Source of the DNA: Sphingomonas glacialis
Lineage (GTDB): Bacteria > Pseudomonadota > Alphaproteobacteria > Sphingomonadales > Sphingomonadaceae
Assembly (NCBI RefSeq): GCF_014653575.1
Contig: NZ_BNAQ01000005.1
Location: forward strand, 124,001-188,000
DNA length: 64,000 nt
Direction: 5' to 3'
Part shown: positions 62,929 through 64,000 of the stretch, one piece after another
How positions within the stretch are numbered: the stretch's first letter is position 1
Layout: each line of letters begins with the position of its first letter
The notes under the pieces: generated by a model
Seen by the model: the letters and a program-made list of their open reading frames with translations, nothing else
Told to the model about the DNA's origin: nothing
The model's database searches: none
Position numbers and translations under genes: made by a program

Positions 62929-63501
62929 GGCTGAGCCTCTGAAATGCTGACAAGTGGCGGTTCAACCCGGCGGGAACGTCAGAGTTCCTCGGTCGAAACG
63001 CGATGGTTTGGGTGTGTGACTTTATGGCAACGGTCTCGTTGATCGACCGTATCCGTGACGTCGGCGCTCTTCTCCGGAAGCGCTGCGGCGTGGCCATATG
63101 CGCAAAGACGCGCAAAATCGAGTCGACATTTGATCGTGTCGTGTCAGCCGAATGCGCGAAGGCGAATGAAAAATTCCCGACCGACAGCGAACGCGCTTTG
63201 CTCCGGCGCCTGATCGGGAGGGCCGCCGGGGGGCGGGTTGGGGTGTCGAAGATGTTTTCTATTCACCAAGACATCAGGCCATTTCTGGAAGGTCGTGCAC
63301 TTCTCCCATGCTCTGGCTCGGTCGCCGGTGTTGATATGGTAAAAATACAATGTGCGTCGACGTCGTCAGTTCCAGGGCGGTAGGATCTTAACAAACAAAG
63401 CATTTATCTCTCATGAGGGAATCAGATTGGTAATCTTACGATATTTCAAAGTATCGGTTTTCGGCATTAACCATTCTCTTGCTTAGGCAAGGGATCAGGC
63501 G
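62929..63501. other. Long intergenic region, no confident gene
   Basis: 573 bp between the outer-membrane gene and a MraZ-like gene. The first part is the promoter region of the former; the section from about 63330 is AT-rich and includes CGATA/TATCG and CTTGC/GCAAG small inverted repeats just before the MraZ-like start. Two open frames (63003-63383 plus, 63144-63350 minus) have no recognisable protein and were left out. Confidence 0.5.
62973..62988. promoter_or_regulatory. Inverted repeat upstream of the outer-membrane protein gene
   Basis: GGAAC at 62973-62977 and GTTCC at 62984-62988 form a 5-bp inverted repeat with a 6-bp spacer, 44 bp before the start. It is not a LexA box (spacing wrong) and may be an operator. 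Confidence 0.3.
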
Positions 63502-64000
63502 ATGCAAGAAATGTACATTGGCAGCGCGCTGTGCGAAGTTACGCCTGGCGGCGAATTGATGTTGCCGCGCCGCTTCTTCGAAACTTCGCGATCCCGCTGC
63601 ATCGACGAATTCCTGTTCATTGGCCTGCACGAGGAATCGCCCTGCCTCATCGCGTTCGATCGAGTCTACGTCCTGCAACGCCAGTTCGAAATTGCCGAGC
63701 GGTTCGCCAAATCTCCGCGCGCATTTCACGATCACCATCAGCTGCGCCGGACCTATGGTTTTGTCGATACGGCGCCCCTCGCGCCCGACGGGATGTTGCA
63801 GCTTCCCGCGACGATGCGCGAGCGCGGCGGGATCGGGACTGCGGCTCTGCTGGTAGCGAGCGGCGCGTGCTTCGAGCTTTGGGATCTCGAAAGCGTGCTC
63901 GCGCATGGGCCGTCGGACCTCGTCACGCTCGCAGCGTTGTTACAAACCCATCAGGTCACCAAGGAGGTCACTCATGGCGATATTGTGTCTGCTGCTCGGC
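63502..64000 (+). CDS. MraZ-like protein, cut by window end
   Basis: At least 166 residues with no stop before the edge. It has the two AbrB-like MraZ repeats: MYIGSALCEVTPGGELMLPRRF and, later, FVDTAPLAPDGMLQLPATMRERGGI, followed by AALLVASGACFELWDLESVL, like FVAxGxxFEIWxP in MraZ. Genuine MraZ heads the division and cell wall cluster and represses it. Here the first strand replaces the usual DAKGR with TPGGE, and the next gene does not begin like rsmH, so this is a divergent or orphan MraZ. GGGAT precedes ATG 63502. Confidence 0.6.
   Translation, partial: MQEMYIGSALCEVTPGGELMLPRRFFETSRSRCIDEFLFIGLHEESPCLIAFDRVYVLQRQFEIAERFAKSPRAFHDHHQLRRTYGFVDTAPLAPDGMLQLPATMRERGGIGTAALLVASGACFELWDLESVLAHGPSDLVTLAALLQTHQVTKEVTHGDIVSAAR
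63974..64000 (+). CDS. Start of a further gene, truncated by window end
   Basis: A perfect AAGGAGGT at 63961-63968 stands six bases before ATG 63974, which opens MAILCLLLG up to the edge. Hydrophobic start suggests a membrane or exported protein. It overlaps the end of the MraZ-like reading frame, whose stop lies outside the window. It does not begin like rsmH. Confidence 0.4.

Noticed and set aside
63144..63350. 68-codon minus-strand frame with MYFYHINTGDRARAW start
   Set aside because: Its start looks protein-like but the rest is Pro/Arg low complexity and there is no Shine-Dalgarno; too weak to call.
63003..63383. 126-codon plus-strand frame in the right-hand intergenic region
   Set aside because: No ribosome-binding site, no homology seen and it lies over the promoter region of the outer-membrane gene.

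Overview
The window is high-GC chromosomal DNA of a sphingomonad-like alphaproteobacterium (Sphingomonas or a close relative). This rests on the gene content (DivK paired with DUF3572, lptC-lptA-lptB-rpoN, the imuA-imuB-dnaE2 mutagenesis genes with an alphaproteobacterial GTTC-N7-GTTC LexA box, MraZ-like and Opa-like proteins) and on protein style. It is core genome with accessory insertions. There is no rRNA, tRNA, CRISPR array, transposase or prophage module that I can see.

Layout. 1-6124: PilZ remnant, DUF4403 lipoprotein, secreted polysaccharide deacetylase plus GH75 chitosanase-like pair, RidA/HAD/DUF3572 operon divergent from divK, and rpmG. 6385-14730: GDT1-like transporter, Dps, then dnaE2 and imuB/imuA on the minus strand, with a Phd/VapC-type toxin-antitoxin pair lying antiparallel between imuB and dnaE2. 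14893-18705: branched-chain 2-oxoacid dehydrogenase E1alpha, E1beta and E2. 18702-27773: small unknown gene, thiolase, ATP-dependent repair ligase, amidohydrolase, prolyl iminopeptidase, thioredoxin-like protein, tandem cold-shock protein, TerC, RNase D. 27800-31518: lptC-lptA-lptB-rpoN. 31590-45619: ligase-associated exonuclease, Lhr helicase and PdeM scattered among a retropepsin-like protease, an M20 peptidase, a zinc alcohol dehydrogenase, Kup, MsrA and DedA. 45761-51857: pentose-phosphate genes rpiA, tkt, tal, gnd and a HAD phosphatase. 51905-57297: acetamidase-like protein, cytochrome b561, GT2 glycosyltransferase, KdpE-like regulator, MaoC and CitE-like proteins. 57466-62149: GntR regulator divergent from a sugar-uptake operon (short leader ORF, hexuronate-type MFS, GH31). 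62257-64000: outer-membrane beta-barrel protein and a MraZ-like gene cut by the window edge.

The most striking feature is a population of about 17 two-hairpin palindromic elements (plus isolated single hairpins) in at least four sequence families. Most sit between genes, but five lie inside open reading frames and are translated: three elements of three different families in imuB, one in dnaE2, and one in the interdomain linker of the E2 acyltransferase. At two further sites (E1alpha/E1beta and lptB/rpoN) an element abuts the next start codon and may supply the translation signal. No RAYT-type transposase is encoded here.

Functional links: imuA/imuB (SOS box 18 nt upstream) and dnaE2 form the translesion mutasome. 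The ligase, exonuclease, Lhr helicase and PdeM nuclease form the ligase-associated damage-response set, here dispersed over about 23 kb instead of being one operon. DNA repair is therefore unusually well represented.
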